Below are positions 1 through 7,634 of a DNA stretch of 19,035 nucleotides, piece by piece. The notes beneath the pieces were generated by a model that saw nothing but the letters and a program-made list of their open reading frames with translations, did not search any database and had not been told where the DNA came from. The position numbers were made by a program, and so were the translations under genes. How positions within the stretch are numbered: the stretch's first letter is position 1; each line of letters opens with the position of its first letter. Source of the DNA: UBA8828 sp046315175 (GTDB lineage: Bacteria > Verrucomicrobiota > Verrucomicrobiia > Opitutales > UBA953); the NCBI GenBank assembly GCA_046315175.1, contig JBKDBK010000156.1, forward strand, positions 1-19,035. Direction: 5' to 3'.

Positions 1-397
1 CGGCCTTGGCCTGCATGCCCTCGTCCTCGAGGACGGAGACGTAGCCGAGGGTCTCGCCGGCGACGCGGACGGGCGCGAAGTGAAGCTGGTCGGCCCGGTA
101 GCGCATCTTGGACTCGCGGCAGTCGACCAGGGGGTCGGTGAAGTTCTCGACGTGGCCGGAGGCCTTCCAGGTGGCGGGATGGTGGATGATGGAGGAGTCG
201 AGGCCGACGATGTCGTCGGCGCGGTGGACGAAGTCCTGCCACCAGGCCTGCTTGATGTTGTTCTTCAGCTCGACCCCGAGGGGACCGTAGTCGAAGAAGC
301 CGTTGAGCCCGCCGTAGATGTCGGACGAGGCGAAGACGAACCCCCGCCGCTTGCAGAGGTTGAGGATGGCGTCCATCGGTGCGTTGCTCGTGGCCAT
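1..397 (-). CDS. glyS: Glycyl-tRNA synthetase, N-terminal part (truncated by window edge)
   Basis: Class II glycyl-tRNA synthetase of the single-chain, homodimeric type, which charges tRNA-Gly in the cytoplasm. Only the first 132 residues are in the window; the gene runs off the left edge. The visible part reads LCKRRGFVFASSDIYGGLNG followed by FFDYGPLGVELKNNIK and AWW, the typical opening of this family, then a HxxxW/SGHVENFTDPLVDC stretch belonging to the catalytic core. The start chosen is the ATG at 397; an in-frame ATG at 376 is the alternative. No Shine-Dalgarno sequence precedes either. It lies 64 bases after the MCE gene on the same strand and may share its transcript or have its own promoter in that gap. 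Identity is secure; the symbol glyS (also written glyQS) is used for the one-chain form. Confidence 0.95.
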   Translation of the reverse strand, partial: MATSNAPMDAILNLCKRRGFVFASSDIYGGLNGFFDYGPLGVELKNNIKQAWWQDFVHRADDIVGLDSSIIHHPATWKASGHVENFTDPLVDCRESKMRYRADQLHFAPVRVAGETLGYVSVLEDEGMQAKA

Positions 398-461
398 GGG
401 GTGGTTGCTTGGCCCGAAGATATCCCCCACCCTGCCCCGCCGCGGCAAGCCCCGAGTGCCC
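398..461 (-). promoter_or_regulatory. Gap before glyS, possible weak promoter
   Basis: The 64 bases between the MCE stop and the glyS start contain, read on the minus strand, TTGCCG and, 18 bases later, GATATC. The match to -35/-10 consensus is weak. The region may instead simply be a spacer within the operon. Confidence 0.25.
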
Positions 462-1340
462 TCAGCGGCCGTCGGGGGCCTCGGGAGGACGCGCCGGACC
501 GGCCTCGCCGAGGAACTGGCGAAGGGTGGCGGCGAGACCGGCGAGGGAAGCCGGGAGGGTACGGGAGGCTTCGCCGAGGTCGGCCGCAAGCGCGTCGAGG
601 GCGGGGCCGGCCGAGCGGAGCCGCTCGCGCGCCTCGGCCAGCCGGGACTGGGAGAGGGCGAGGGCGTCGGCGCCGGCGCCCCGCTCGAGCTCCTCAGCCA
701 GGGCGCGCAGGCCGCGCGCGGACTCCGCCGCCCGGGAGGCCGAGCCGGAGGAGTCGGCGAGGGATTCCTCCGCGGCGGCGAGGCGCGCGCCCAGCTCGGC
801 GGCGGCGCGGGCCGGGTCGCCGTCGGCGACGGCGAGAAGGAAGCGCGCGACCCGGCTGACCGCGGAGGGCGAGGCCGGGAGCGTCGGAAGCTCCTCGGGA
901 TCGCCGGTCGCGCGGGCAATGGGCGAGCCGGGGCGCCAGACCAGGTCGACCTCGAGGAAGCCCGAGGCGGGGTTGACGGGGAGGAACTCGACCCTGAGCC
1001 CCTCCGGGACGGCGGCGGCGAGGTCGCGCGCGGCCGGGTAGCGGCGCAGGTCGATGGACAGGGCGAGCTCGGGACGGAACGGGCCGCCCGGGGCGGATTG
1101 CCAGAGCCGGACCGCGGCGACCTCGCCGACCACGACGCCTTGCACGCGCACCGGCGAGCCGACCGTGATGCCGAACACCGGCTGCTCGGGTCTCACCAGG
1201 TAGCGGGCACGGGGAGAGAGCGAGGCCCACGCGGCCCATCCTCCGATCGCGCCCAGCGAGACGGCGAGACCGGCCAGCGAGAGCAGGCCGGCCAGGCGAA
1301 GCCGCCTCAGGCGGGATTCTGGGGATAGCTCCCGAGCCAT
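462..1340 (-). CDS. MCE/MlaD-family inner-membrane-anchored protein
   Basis: A 292-residue protein with one N-terminal membrane segment (about residues 16-40, after the Arg-rich start RLRRLRLAG) and one MCE domain at about 45-130. The core VFGITVGSPVRVQGVVVGEV matches the usual MCE pattern (hydrophobic-x-x-G-x-x-V-x-hydrophobic-G-hydrophobic-x-V-G-x-V). The rest is an Ala/Arg/Glu-rich helical tail, probably periplasmic and able to form a coiled coil. MCE proteins such as MlaD form rings that carry lipids across the periplasm, usually with an ABC permease and ATPase (MlaE, MlaF). Neither partner is in this window. The gene starts 34 bases inside the end of pheA, which points to co-transcription. 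The family is clear, the lipid substrate and the partners are unknown. The ATG at 1340 puts the membrane segment in the normal position. Confidence 0.85.
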   Translation of the reverse strand: MARELSPESRLRRLRLAGLLSLAGLAVSLGAIGGWAAWASLSPRARYLVRPEQPVFGITVGSPVRVQGVVVGEVAAVRLWQSAPGGPFRPELALSIDLRRYPAARDLAAAVPEGLRVEFLPVNPASGFLEVDLVWRPGSPIARATGDPEELPTLPASPSAVSRVARFLLAVADGDPARAAAELGARLAAAEESLADSSGSASRAAESARGLRALAEELERGAGADALALSQSRLAEARERLRSAGPALDALAADLGEASRTLPASLAGLAATLRQFLGEAGPARPPEAPDGR

Positions 1341-2371
1341 GTGACGCGCTCGCAGCGCGGCGTCAGCTCGGCCAAGGCGGCCTGGACGCCGGCCGACTCC
1401 CAGTGCCCCGGGAAGTCGATGAAGAAGAGGTATTCCCAGGCCTGGCGGCGGCTGGGCCTGGACTCGATGCGGAGGAGGTTGATGCCGCGCGAGGAGAACG
1501 CGCTCAGCGCGGCCTGAAGCGCGCCCGGCTCGTGGCGCAGCGCGAGGACGATGCTGGTCACCTCGTCCTTGGATCCCGGGGGATTGGGCTTGGGACCGAT
1601 GACAAAGAAGCGCGTGGCGTTGTCGCGCCGGTCCTGGATGGCCCGGGCGAGCACGGGGACGCCGCGGGACGAGGCGGCGGAGGCGGCGGCGACCGCGGCG
1701 GAGGCGGGGTCGCCGGCAACCGCCTCGACGGCGGCGGCGGTGCTGGCCGTCTCAACCAGCTCGGCGCCCGGGAGATGACGGGCCAGCCATGAACGGCACT
1801 GGGCGAGGGCGATGTCCTTCGAAAGCACGCGGCGCACGCCCTCGACCGGGCCGCGGCCGACGAGGCAATGCTCCACCTCGAGGGTGAGCTGGGCGACGAC
1901 CTTGAGCGGCGACTCGGCGAGCAGGTCGAGCGAGTGGCTGACGACGCCCTCAGTCGAGTTCTCGACGGGCACGACGCCGTAGGACGCCTCGCCGCGCTCG
2001 ACCGCGTGGAAGATCTCCCCGATGCCGCGCTGCGGCCGGGCGGGCACGCTCGATCCGAAGGCCCGGAGGGCCGCCTGGTGGGTGAACGACCCCTCGGGCC
2101 CGAGGTAGGCCACGGGAGCGGGCATCTGGGCCCCGATGGACATCGAGATGACCTCCCGGAAGACCGCACGCACCCCCTCGGGGGGCAGGTCGCCGGCCGC
2201 CGAGACGAGGCTGGCGAGCACCTGCTCCTCGCGATGGGGCGCGTAGATGGGGGAACCGGAGCGGGCCTTGGCCTCGCCGATGGCCCGGGCGACGCGCAGG
2301 CGCTCGCCCAGCAACCGGAGCATCTCGCGGTCGATGCGGTCGACCTCGCGCCGATGGTCGTCGAGGCTCAC
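1307..2371 (-). CDS. pheA: Bifunctional chorismate mutase / prephenate dehydratase (P-protein)
   Basis: Makes phenylpyruvate from chorismate in phenylalanine synthesis. The 354-residue protein has three parts in order: an AroQ-type chorismate mutase domain (about residues 1-85, with HRREVDRIDREMLRLLGER and the IGEAKA lysine), a prephenate dehydratase domain (about 88-265, with YLGPEGSFTHQAA, YGVVPVENSTEGVV and the catalytic DNATRFFVIG), and a C-terminal ACT domain (EPGALQAAL, LLRIESRPSR) that normally gives feedback inhibition by phenylalanine. The start is taken as the GTG at 2371, because the mutase domain begins there and the GTG overlaps the scpB stop as GTGA. A longer reading to an upstream ATG at 2461 adds only low-complexity Arg-rich sequence antisense-like in character. 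It overlaps scpB upstream and the MCE gene downstream, so translation is probably coupled. Confidence 0.97.
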   Translation of the reverse strand: MSLDDHRREVDRIDREMLRLLGERLRVARAIGEAKARSGSPIYAPHREEQVLASLVSAAGDLPPEGVRAVFREVISMSIGAQMPAPVAYLGPEGSFTHQAALRAFGSSVPARPQRGIGEIFHAVERGEASYGVVPVENSTEGVVSHSLDLLAESPLKVVAQLTLEVEHCLVGRGPVEGVRRVLSKDIALAQCRSWLARHLPGAELVETASTAAAVEAVAGDPASAAVAAASAASSRGVPVLARAIQDRRDNATRFFVIGPKPNPPGSKDEVTSIVLALRHEPGALQAALSAFSSRGINLLRIESRPSRRQAWEYLFFIDFPGHWESAGVQAALAELTPRCERVTWLGSYPQNPA

Positions 2372-3117
2372 GCTCCGGGAGCCGAGGGCGGCTCGGCAGG
2401 TTCGGCCAGGCCCAGCTCGCCCTCGGTGGGCCCGGCAGGCGCGGTCGCCCGGGCGATCCACTCGGAGATCTGGGCGGGCGAGAGGACGTCGGAGGCGGGC
2501 AGCTCGCCGAGCGAGCGGAGTCCGGTGAAATCGAGGAAGCGATCGGTCGTGCCGTAGGTGAGCGGACGGCCGGGCAGGTCCGCGCGGCCCGTCACCTGGG
2601 CAAGCTCAAGCTCGAGGAGGCGCTGCAGCGCGCTCTCGACCGAGACGCCGCGGATGGCCTCCATGTCGGCCCGGGTGACGGGCTGGCGGTAGGCGACGAT
2701 GGCGAGCGTCTCGAGGGCGGCGGGGGAGAGACGCTGCGGCCGGACCTCGCCGCGGAGAAGGCGGACCCACTCGGCATGGGCGGGCGCGACGACGAGGCGG
2801 AAGCCCTCGGGGCCCTGCAGGACGCGGCAGACATCGCCGCCGCCGGCGAACTCGGCGTCGAGCTGCTCCATCGCCTCGCGGATCTGGGTGGCGGTGATGA
2901 GGGTCGGGACCTGGTCGATGATGTCCTGGATGACCTCCTGGACGGAGGCCGGGTCGGCCGGGGCTCCCTCGGCGGGCGCGGGGACGGCCGCGCCGGGCTC
3001 GGGGGGACGGCGCTCATCGTGGTAGCGCTGGACGACCTTCTGGATGTCCTTGATGGAGATCGGCTCCGAGGTGGAGAGAAGGAGGGCCTTGAGGACCCGC
3101 TTGAGGTTGAATTCCAC
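2368..3117 (-). CDS. scpB: Segregation and condensation protein B
   Basis: ScpB is the winged-helix partner of ScpA and Smc in the bacterial condensin that compacts and separates chromosomes. The 249-residue protein shows the family's N-terminal winged helix (VLKALLLSTSEPISIKDIQ) and the very conserved second one (LSPAALETLAIVAYRQPVTR, ADMEAIRGV, GRPLTYGTTDRFLDFTGLRS, then LGELP). A Pro/Ala/Glu-rich insert of roughly 30 residues interrupts the first domain. The start is the GTG at 3117, at the beginning of the conserved domain; an ATG at 3219 would add 34 residues with no family resemblance and would run through the promoter space of divergent ilvD. scpA is not in this window. It heads the minus-strand run scpB-pheA-MCE-glyS. 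No Shine-Dalgarno is visible before the GTG. Confidence 0.93.
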   Translation of the reverse strand: MEFNLKRVLKALLLSTSEPISIKDIQKVVQRYHDERRPPEPGAAVPAPAEGAPADPASVQEVIQDIIDQVPTLITATQIREAMEQLDAEFAGGGDVCRVLQGPEGFRLVVAPAHAEWVRLLRGEVRPQRLSPAALETLAIVAYRQPVTRADMEAIRGVSVESALQRLLELELAQVTGRADLPGRPLTYGTTDRFLDFTGLRSLGELPASDVLSPAQISEWIARATAPAGPTEGELGLAEPAEPPSAPGA

Positions 3118-3217
3118 GGCAAAAGGTTGCGGTTTCTGGGCCGGGGACTCTATGTCTGCGGCCGGACGCAGGGTGGGAGAGACAACCCCGCCTGTCCACC
3201 GCAGAATCCAACTCGCC
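3118..3217. promoter_or_regulatory. Divergent intergenic region between scpB and ilvD
   Basis: One hundred bases separate two divergent starts, so promoters for both directions are expected here. I see no convincing -35/-10 pair by eye and no hairpin or repeated operator. The call rests on gene arrangement only. Confidence 0.4.
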
Positions 3218-4903
3218 ATGCCCGACCCCGACGCCCTCCGCCGCTACTCCTCCGTCATCGTCGACGGACCCGACCGAGCCCCCAGCAGGGCGATGCTCCG
3301 CGCCGTGGGCTTCTCCGACGCCGACTTCGCCAAGCCCGTGGTCGGCGTCGCCTCGACCTGGTCGATGGTCACCCCGTGCAACATGCACATCGACCGGCTG
3401 GCCGAGGAGGCCCGCAAGGGAGCCGACGCGGCGGGCGGCAAGGCCGTCATCTTCTGCACCATCACCGTCTCGGACGGCATCTCGATGGGCACGACGGGCA
3501 TGCGCTACTCCCTCGTCTCGCGCGAGATCATCGCCGACTCGGTGGAGGCGGTCACCGGCGCGGAGGGCTTCGACGGCCTGGTCTGCATCGGCGGGTGCGA
3601 CAAGAACATGCCCGGCTGCGCGATCGCCATGGCCCGGCTCAACCGACCCTCGGTCTTCGTCTACGGCGGCACCATCGTCCCCGGCCTGCACCGCGGGCAG
3701 GCGGCCGACATCGTCACGGTCTTCGAGGCCGTCGGCAAGCACGCCGGCGGCCAGATCGCCGAGGGCGAGCTGCGCGAGATCGAGTCCTGCTCGATTCCCG
3801 GGGAGGGCTCCTGCGGCGGCATGTACACCGCCAACACCATGGCGTCGGCCATCGAGGCGCTCGGCCTGAGCCTGCCCGACAGCTCCGCCCAGCTGGCCAA
3901 CTCCAAGGCCAAGCTCGAGGATTGCGCCCGCGCCGGCGCCGCCGTGGTCGAGCTCCTGCGCAAGGGCATCCGCCCGTCCGACATCCTCTCCAAGGAATCG
4001 TTTGAGAACGCCATCACGGTCGTCATCGCCCTGGGCGGCTCGACCAACGCCGTGCTCCACCTCATCGCCATGGCGCACACGGCCGGCATCAGCCTCGGGC
4101 TGGACGACTTCGAGCGCATCGGCCGTCGCGTGCCGGTGCTCTGCGACCTGAAGCCGAGCGGCAAGTACAACATGGCCCACTTCGTGCGCATCGGCGGCCT
4201 CCAGCCGCTGCTCCGCCAGCTGCTCGACGCCGGGCTGCTCCACGGGGGCTGCCTCACCGTCACGGGCAAGACGGTGGCGGAGAACCTGGCCGGAGTCCGA
4301 CCCTACGGCGCCGACCAGGACGTCGTCCGGCCGATGTCCAACCCGATCAAGCCCGACAGCCACCTCCGCATCCTCCGCGGCAACCTCGCGCCGGAGGGCG
4401 CGGTGGCCAAGATCTCCGGCAAGGAGGGCCTGCGCTTCACCGGCAAGGCGATCGTCTTCGAGTCCGAGGAGGCCAGCCTCCGCGGCATCCTCGACGGGGC
4501 GGTCAAGGAAGGCCATGTCATCGTCATCCGCAACGAGGGGCCGGTCGGCGGCCCCGGGATGCGCGAGATGCTCGGGCCGACCAGCGCGGTCATGGGCAAG
4601 GGCCTGGGCAAGGCGGTCGCGCTCGTCACCGACGGGCGCTTCTCCGGCGGCTCCCACGGGTTCGTGGTCGGCCACATCACGCCCGAGGCCGCGGTGGGCG
4701 GCCCGCTCGCCCTCGTGCGCGACGGCGACACCGTGACCATCGACGCCGTGCGCAACGAGCTCAACCTCGAGGTCCCCGAGGCCGAGCTGGCCGCGCGCCG
4801 TGCGACCTGGAAGGCCGCGCCGCCCAAGGAGACCCGCGGCACCCTCGCCAAGTACGCGCGCCTGGTGTCCTCCGCCTCGCTCGGCGCCGTGACCGACCGC
4901 TGA
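3218..4903 (+). CDS. ilvD: Dihydroxy-acid dehydratase
   Basis: Iron-sulfur enzyme of branched-chain amino acid synthesis; dehydrates 2,3-dihydroxy-isovalerate and 2,3-dihydroxy-3-methylvalerate to the keto acids that precede valine, leucine and isoleucine. The 561-residue protein is full length. Both family signatures are present: GGCDKNMPGC (about 125-134) and the C-terminal GRFSGGSHGFVVGHITPEA. Three candidate cluster cysteines are at about 54, 127 and 199 (PGEGSCGGMYTANTMAS). The length near 560 fits the shorter subgroup typically carrying a [2Fe-2S] cluster rather than the longer E. coli-type [4Fe-4S] enzyme; that is inference. The ATG at 3218 gives MPDPDALRRYSSVIVDGPDR, the expected opening. 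It has no Shine-Dalgarno. It stands alone: divergent from scpB, convergent 12 bases from the NHL gene, with no other ilv or leu gene in view. Confidence 0.98.
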   Translation: MPDPDALRRYSSVIVDGPDRAPSRAMLRAVGFSDADFAKPVVGVASTWSMVTPCNMHIDRLAEEARKGADAAGGKAVIFCTITVSDGISMGTTGMRYSLVSREIIADSVEAVTGAEGFDGLVCIGGCDKNMPGCAIAMARLNRPSVFVYGGTIVPGLHRGQAADIVTVFEAVGKHAGGQIAEGELREIESCSIPGEGSCGGMYTANTMASAIEALGLSLPDSSAQLANSKAKLEDCARAGAAVVELLRKGIRPSDILSKESFENAITVVIALGGSTNAVLHLIAMAHTAGISLGLDDFERIGRRVPVLCDLKPSGKYNMAHFVRIGGLQPLLRQLLDAGLLHGGCLTVTGKTVAENLAGVRPYGADQDVVRPMSNPIKPDSHLRILRGNLAPEGAVAKISGKEGLRFTGKAIVFESEEASLRGILDGAVKEGHVIVIRNEGPVGGPGMREMLGPTSAVMGKGLGKAVALVTDGRFSGGSHGFVVGHITPEAAVGGPLALVRDGDTVTIDAVRNELNLEVPEAELAARRATWKAAPPKETRGTLAKYARLVSSASLGAVTDR

Positions 4904-4917
4904 GGTCCCCGGCGGTC
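4895..4917. terminator. Possible weak bidirectional hairpin between ilvD and NHL gene
   Basis: A 6-base inverted repeat, GACCGC at 4895-4900 and GCGGTC at 4912-4917 with an 11-base loop, bridges the two convergent stop codons. No T-tract follows on either strand. The position is right for a shared terminator but the stem is short and could be chance in GC-rich DNA. Confidence 0.3.
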
Positions 4918-5959
4918 AGACCCGGGCGAGCTTGACCGGGAAGGTGCGGTGGGTGTTCCACTGCGCGACGTAGAGGGACTCCTCGTCGTCGACGCAGACC
5001 CCGTGCGGATAGCGGAAGGGGTTGTTGGCGGAGAGGGCCATCGGCTGGAGGGCGCCGTCCTTGTAGACGGGGGCCTCGGCGCCGGGCAGCGAGACGACGC
5101 GCAGGTCGGCGTCGAGCACCGCCACGCAGCCGCGCTCCTCGGGATGGCAGTTGCGGTTGAGCGTGATGAGGGGGACGTAGCTGTGGGCGCCGCGGCGGGG
5201 CTGGGTGACGAAGCAAGGGAAGCCGTTGGCGAGGGCGACCTCGCCGAGCAGCTTGCCGTCGAGCCCGAAGCGCTTGATCGCGCGGTGCTGGCGGGAGGCG
5301 ATGCGGAGCTCGGGGGAGCCGGAGCGGGTGTCGACCGAGCCGCCGTGGGGCTGGCTGAGCTGGCCGGCCCCGAAGACGGCGATCTCCTCGCCCTTGGACG
5401 AGAAGCGGGTGACGAGCGAGCTCGCGTAGCCGTCCATCACATAGAGGTCGCCGTTGGGCGCGACCGCCACGTCGGTCGGCGTGAAGCCGGCCTTCGGATT
5501 GGCGTAGGCGCCCCCCTTCGGACGCCCCAGGGTCATCACGACCTTGCCCGCGAGGGTGGTCTTGATCACCTGCCTCCGCGAGGTGTCGGTGATGTAGAGG
5601 AACTCCTCGCCGCCCTCGTCGCTGATGACGAGCCCGTGGGCGCCGGGGTAATCCTTGCCCCAGGCCTCGACCGGCTTGCCGGAGCGATCGTAGACGAGGA
5701 TGTTGCTCGAGGTGGCGGAGTTGTCGGTCTGGGCCAGGTAAAGGCGGCCCGCGCGGTCCTGGACCATCGCGTGGCAGTCCTTCACCGTGCGCCCCTCGAC
5801 CTTGCCCCAGTCGCGCTGGATGCGGTAGCGAAAGCCACCCTGACCCAGAATCTCGCCCTCGGGGACCGCCTGGGCGCCGAGCCGGCGTGAGAAAAGGCCG
5901 ACGGCGAGGGAGACGGTGGCGAGATGGCCGAGGAAGCGGCGACGGGGCAGCGGGGTCAT
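4916..5959 (-). CDS. Tat-exported NHL-repeat (six-bladed beta-propeller) protein
   Basis: A 347-residue protein with a twin-arginine signal (PRRRFLGHLATVSLAVGLF, residues 5-23) and a likely cleavage after GAQA near residue 31, so a folded periplasmic or exported product is expected. The mature part is made of repeated blades of the NHL type: VKDCHAMVQDRAGRLYLAQT, AHGLVISDEGGEEFLYITDT, PTDVAVAPNGDLYVMDGY, QPHGGSVDTRSGSPELRIAS and YPHGVCVDDEESLYVAQWN. Such propellers serve as binding scaffolds or lyases/hydrolases; no catalytic set can be named here. The many His-containing blade starts (CHAM, AHG, PHG, PHG) recall metal-binding propellers such as peptidyl-amidoglycolate lyases, but that is only a resemblance. 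The ATG at 5959 is chosen because it places the Tat motif at the N terminus. Convergent with ilvD, divergent from pgi; probably monocistronic. Confidence 0.85.
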   Translation of the reverse strand: MTPLPRRRFLGHLATVSLAVGLFSRRLGAQAVPEGEILGQGGFRYRIQRDWGKVEGRTVKDCHAMVQDRAGRLYLAQTDNSATSSNILVYDRSGKPVEAWGKDYPGAHGLVISDEGGEEFLYITDTSRRQVIKTTLAGKVVMTLGRPKGGAYANPKAGFTPTDVAVAPNGDLYVMDGYASSLVTRFSSKGEEIAVFGAGQLSQPHGGSVDTRSGSPELRIASRQHRAIKRFGLDGKLLGEVALANGFPCFVTQPRRGAHSYVPLITLNRNCHPEERGCVAVLDADLRVVSLPGAEAPVYKDGALQPMALSANNPFRYPHGVCVDDEESLYVAQWNTHRTFPVKLARV

Positions 5960-6012
5960 GGCCCGAGCAAAGCGGGGCGGCGCCGGGGAGCAAGAACGCT
6001 TGCGCCCGCGCC

Positions 6013-6033
6013 GGGAGAATGGAATGAAAGGAG
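6013..6033 (+). promoter_or_regulatory. Two ribosome-binding sites competing for the pgi start
   Basis: GGGAG (6013-6017) sits 6 bases before ATG 6024, and AAAGGAG (6027-6033) sits 2 bases before ATG 6036. The first has normal spacing, the second is the better match but is too close. This decides the pgi start only tentatively, and is notable because most other unit-head starts in the window have no such site. Confidence 0.5.
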
Positions 6034-7634
6034 CGATGGACGACGCCTTCGCCCGCTTTAGCAGCCGGTTGATGACCTGGCCCGAGCTCGACCACGGCTT
6101 CTGGCTCGACCTCAGCCGGGCCCGCCTGCCCGAGAGCGACCCGGCCTCGCGCCGCGCGCTGGAGGCGGCCTTGGCCGAGATGCGCCAGCTGGAGGCGGGC
6201 TCCCTGGCCAACCCCGACGAGGGGCGCCAGGTGGGGCACTATTGGCTCCGCGCGCCCGGGCTGGCTCCGGACGCGGCGACCGCGGCGATGATCCGCGAGT
6301 CCTGGGCCTCCATCGCGTCCTTCGCCTCCCGGGTGCATGCCGGCGAGGTGCGCGGCGCCGACGGGCCCTTCACCGACCTTCTGTGCATCGGCATCGGCGG
6401 CTCGGCCCTCGGTCCCCAGTTCCTGGCCGACGCCCTGGGCGGGCCGGGGGACCGGCTCCGGCTCCACTTCCTCGACAACACCGACCCGGACGGCTTCGAC
6501 CGGGTGCTGCAGGGCCTGGACGGCCGCCTGGGGCGGACCCTGGCCGTGGTGATGTCCAAGTCCGGGGGCACCCCCGAGCCGCGCAACGCCATGCGCGAGG
6601 CCGAGGCGCGCTGGAAGGCGGCTGGACTCGCGTTCGCCCGCCACGCCGTCGCCGTCACCGGCGAGGGCAGCGAGCTCGACCGCTCCGCCTCGACCGCGGG
6701 TTTCCTCGCCCGGTTCCCGATGTGGGACTGGGTCGGCGGGCGCACGAGCGTGCTCGGGCCGGTGGGGCTTGTCCCCGCCTCCCTGCAGGGGCTCGACACC
6801 GAGGGCCTGCTGGCCGGCGCGGCGGAGATGGACGCCCTGACGCGCGACCCGGACCCCGATCGCAATCCCGCCGCCCAGCTGGCCAGGGCCTGGCTTCACC
6901 TCACCGAGGGCAAGGCCAAGCGCGCGATGGTGGTGCTGCCCTACAAGGACAGGCTCGTCCTCCTCTCAAGGTATCTCCAGCAGCTCGTGATGGAGTCGCT
7001 GGGCAAATCGCACGACCGCTCGGGCAGGCTCGTCCGCCAAGGGCTCACCGTCTACGGCAACAAGGGTTCGACCGACCAGCACGCCTACATCCAGCAGCTG
7101 CGCGACGGGCCGGACGACTTCTTCGCCGTCTTCGTGGAGGTCCTGCGCGACCGCGAGGGCCCCTCCCCCGAGGTCGAGCCGGGCGTGACGAGCGGCGACT
7201 ACCTCCAGGCATTTCTGCTCGGAACCCGCGAGGCCCTCTCCGCGGAGGGCAAATCCAGCCTGACAATCACCCTCGGCGCCGTGGACGCCCGCGCCATCGG
7301 GCGCACCCTGGCGCTCTTCGAGCGGGCCGTCGGACTCTACGCCTCGCTCCTGAACCTCAACGCCTACCACCAGCCGGGCGTCGAGGCCGGCAAAAAGGCC
7401 GCCGGCGAGGCCCTCCGCCTTTCGGCCGCCACCCGCAGCCATCTGGGGGGAAGGCCCTCCGAATGGCTATCCGCGCCCGAAATAGCCGCTCAAATAGGGC
7501 TTGAGGGGGGTGGGGAAACCGTGTTCAAAGTTTGCCTGCGCCTCTCGCGCAACGGCCGGCTCGAGTGCAACCCTCACGCCGACCCCTCCCTCACCCGCTT
7601 CCGTCACCGCAACCCCTCCCCCAACGCATCATGA
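6024..7634 (+). CDS. pgi: Glucose-6-phosphate isomerase
   Basis: Interconverts glucose 6-phosphate and fructose 6-phosphate in glycolysis and gluconeogenesis. The protein (536 residues from 6024) carries LLCIGIGGSALGPQFLADAL for the phosphate-binding region, VVMSKSGGTPEPRNAM in place of the SKTFTTxET form of the E. coli type, MWDWVGGRTSVLG, and GNKGSTDQHAYIQQLRDG with the catalytic-region His. This pattern fits the subgroup common in cyanobacteria and other non-proteobacteria. Two starts are possible: ATG 6024, with GGGAG at 6013-6017 six bases upstream, and ATG 6036, with AAAGGAG ending only two bases before it. I chose 6024 on spacing. Its stop overlaps the next ATG (ATGA), so it heads the 6024-12540 operon. 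It is the only unit-head gene in this window with a clear Shine-Dalgarno sequence. Confidence 0.96.
   Translation: MKGAMDDAFARFSSRLMTWPELDHGFWLDLSRARLPESDPASRRALEAALAEMRQLEAGSLANPDEGRQVGHYWLRAPGLAPDAATAAMIRESWASIASFASRVHAGEVRGADGPFTDLLCIGIGGSALGPQFLADALGGPGDRLRLHFLDNTDPDGFDRVLQGLDGRLGRTLAVVMSKSGGTPEPRNAMREAEARWKAAGLAFARHAVAVTGEGSELDRSASTAGFLARFPMWDWVGGRTSVLGPVGLVPASLQGLDTEGLLAGAAEMDALTRDPDPDRNPAAQLARAWLHLTEGKAKRAMVVLPYKDRLVLLSRYLQQLVMESLGKSHDRSGRLVRQGLTVYGNKGSTDQHAYIQQLRDGPDDFFAVFVEVLRDREGPSPEVEPGVTSGDYLQAFLLGTREALSAEGKSSLTITLGAVDARAIGRTLALFERAVGLYASLLNLNAYHQPGVEAGKKAAGEALRLSAATRSHLGGRPSEWLSAPEIAAQIGLEGGGETVFKVCLRLSRNGRLECNPHADPSLTRFRHRNPSPNAS

Noticed and set aside
318..1328. 336-codon open frame on the plus strand opposite the MCE gene
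   Set aside because: Gly/Arg/Glu low-complexity shadow; the minus-strand product has a real membrane segment and MCE domain.
3014..4675. 553-codon open frame on the minus strand opposite ilvD
   Set aside because: Fully antisense to ilvD, whose signatures are complete; the product is His/Asp/Ala-rich shadow sequence.
4761..6899. 712-codon open frame on the minus strand spanning ilvD end, NHL gene and pgi
   Set aside because: It conflicts with three well-supported genes and shows low-complexity Arg/Pro/Gly sequence only.
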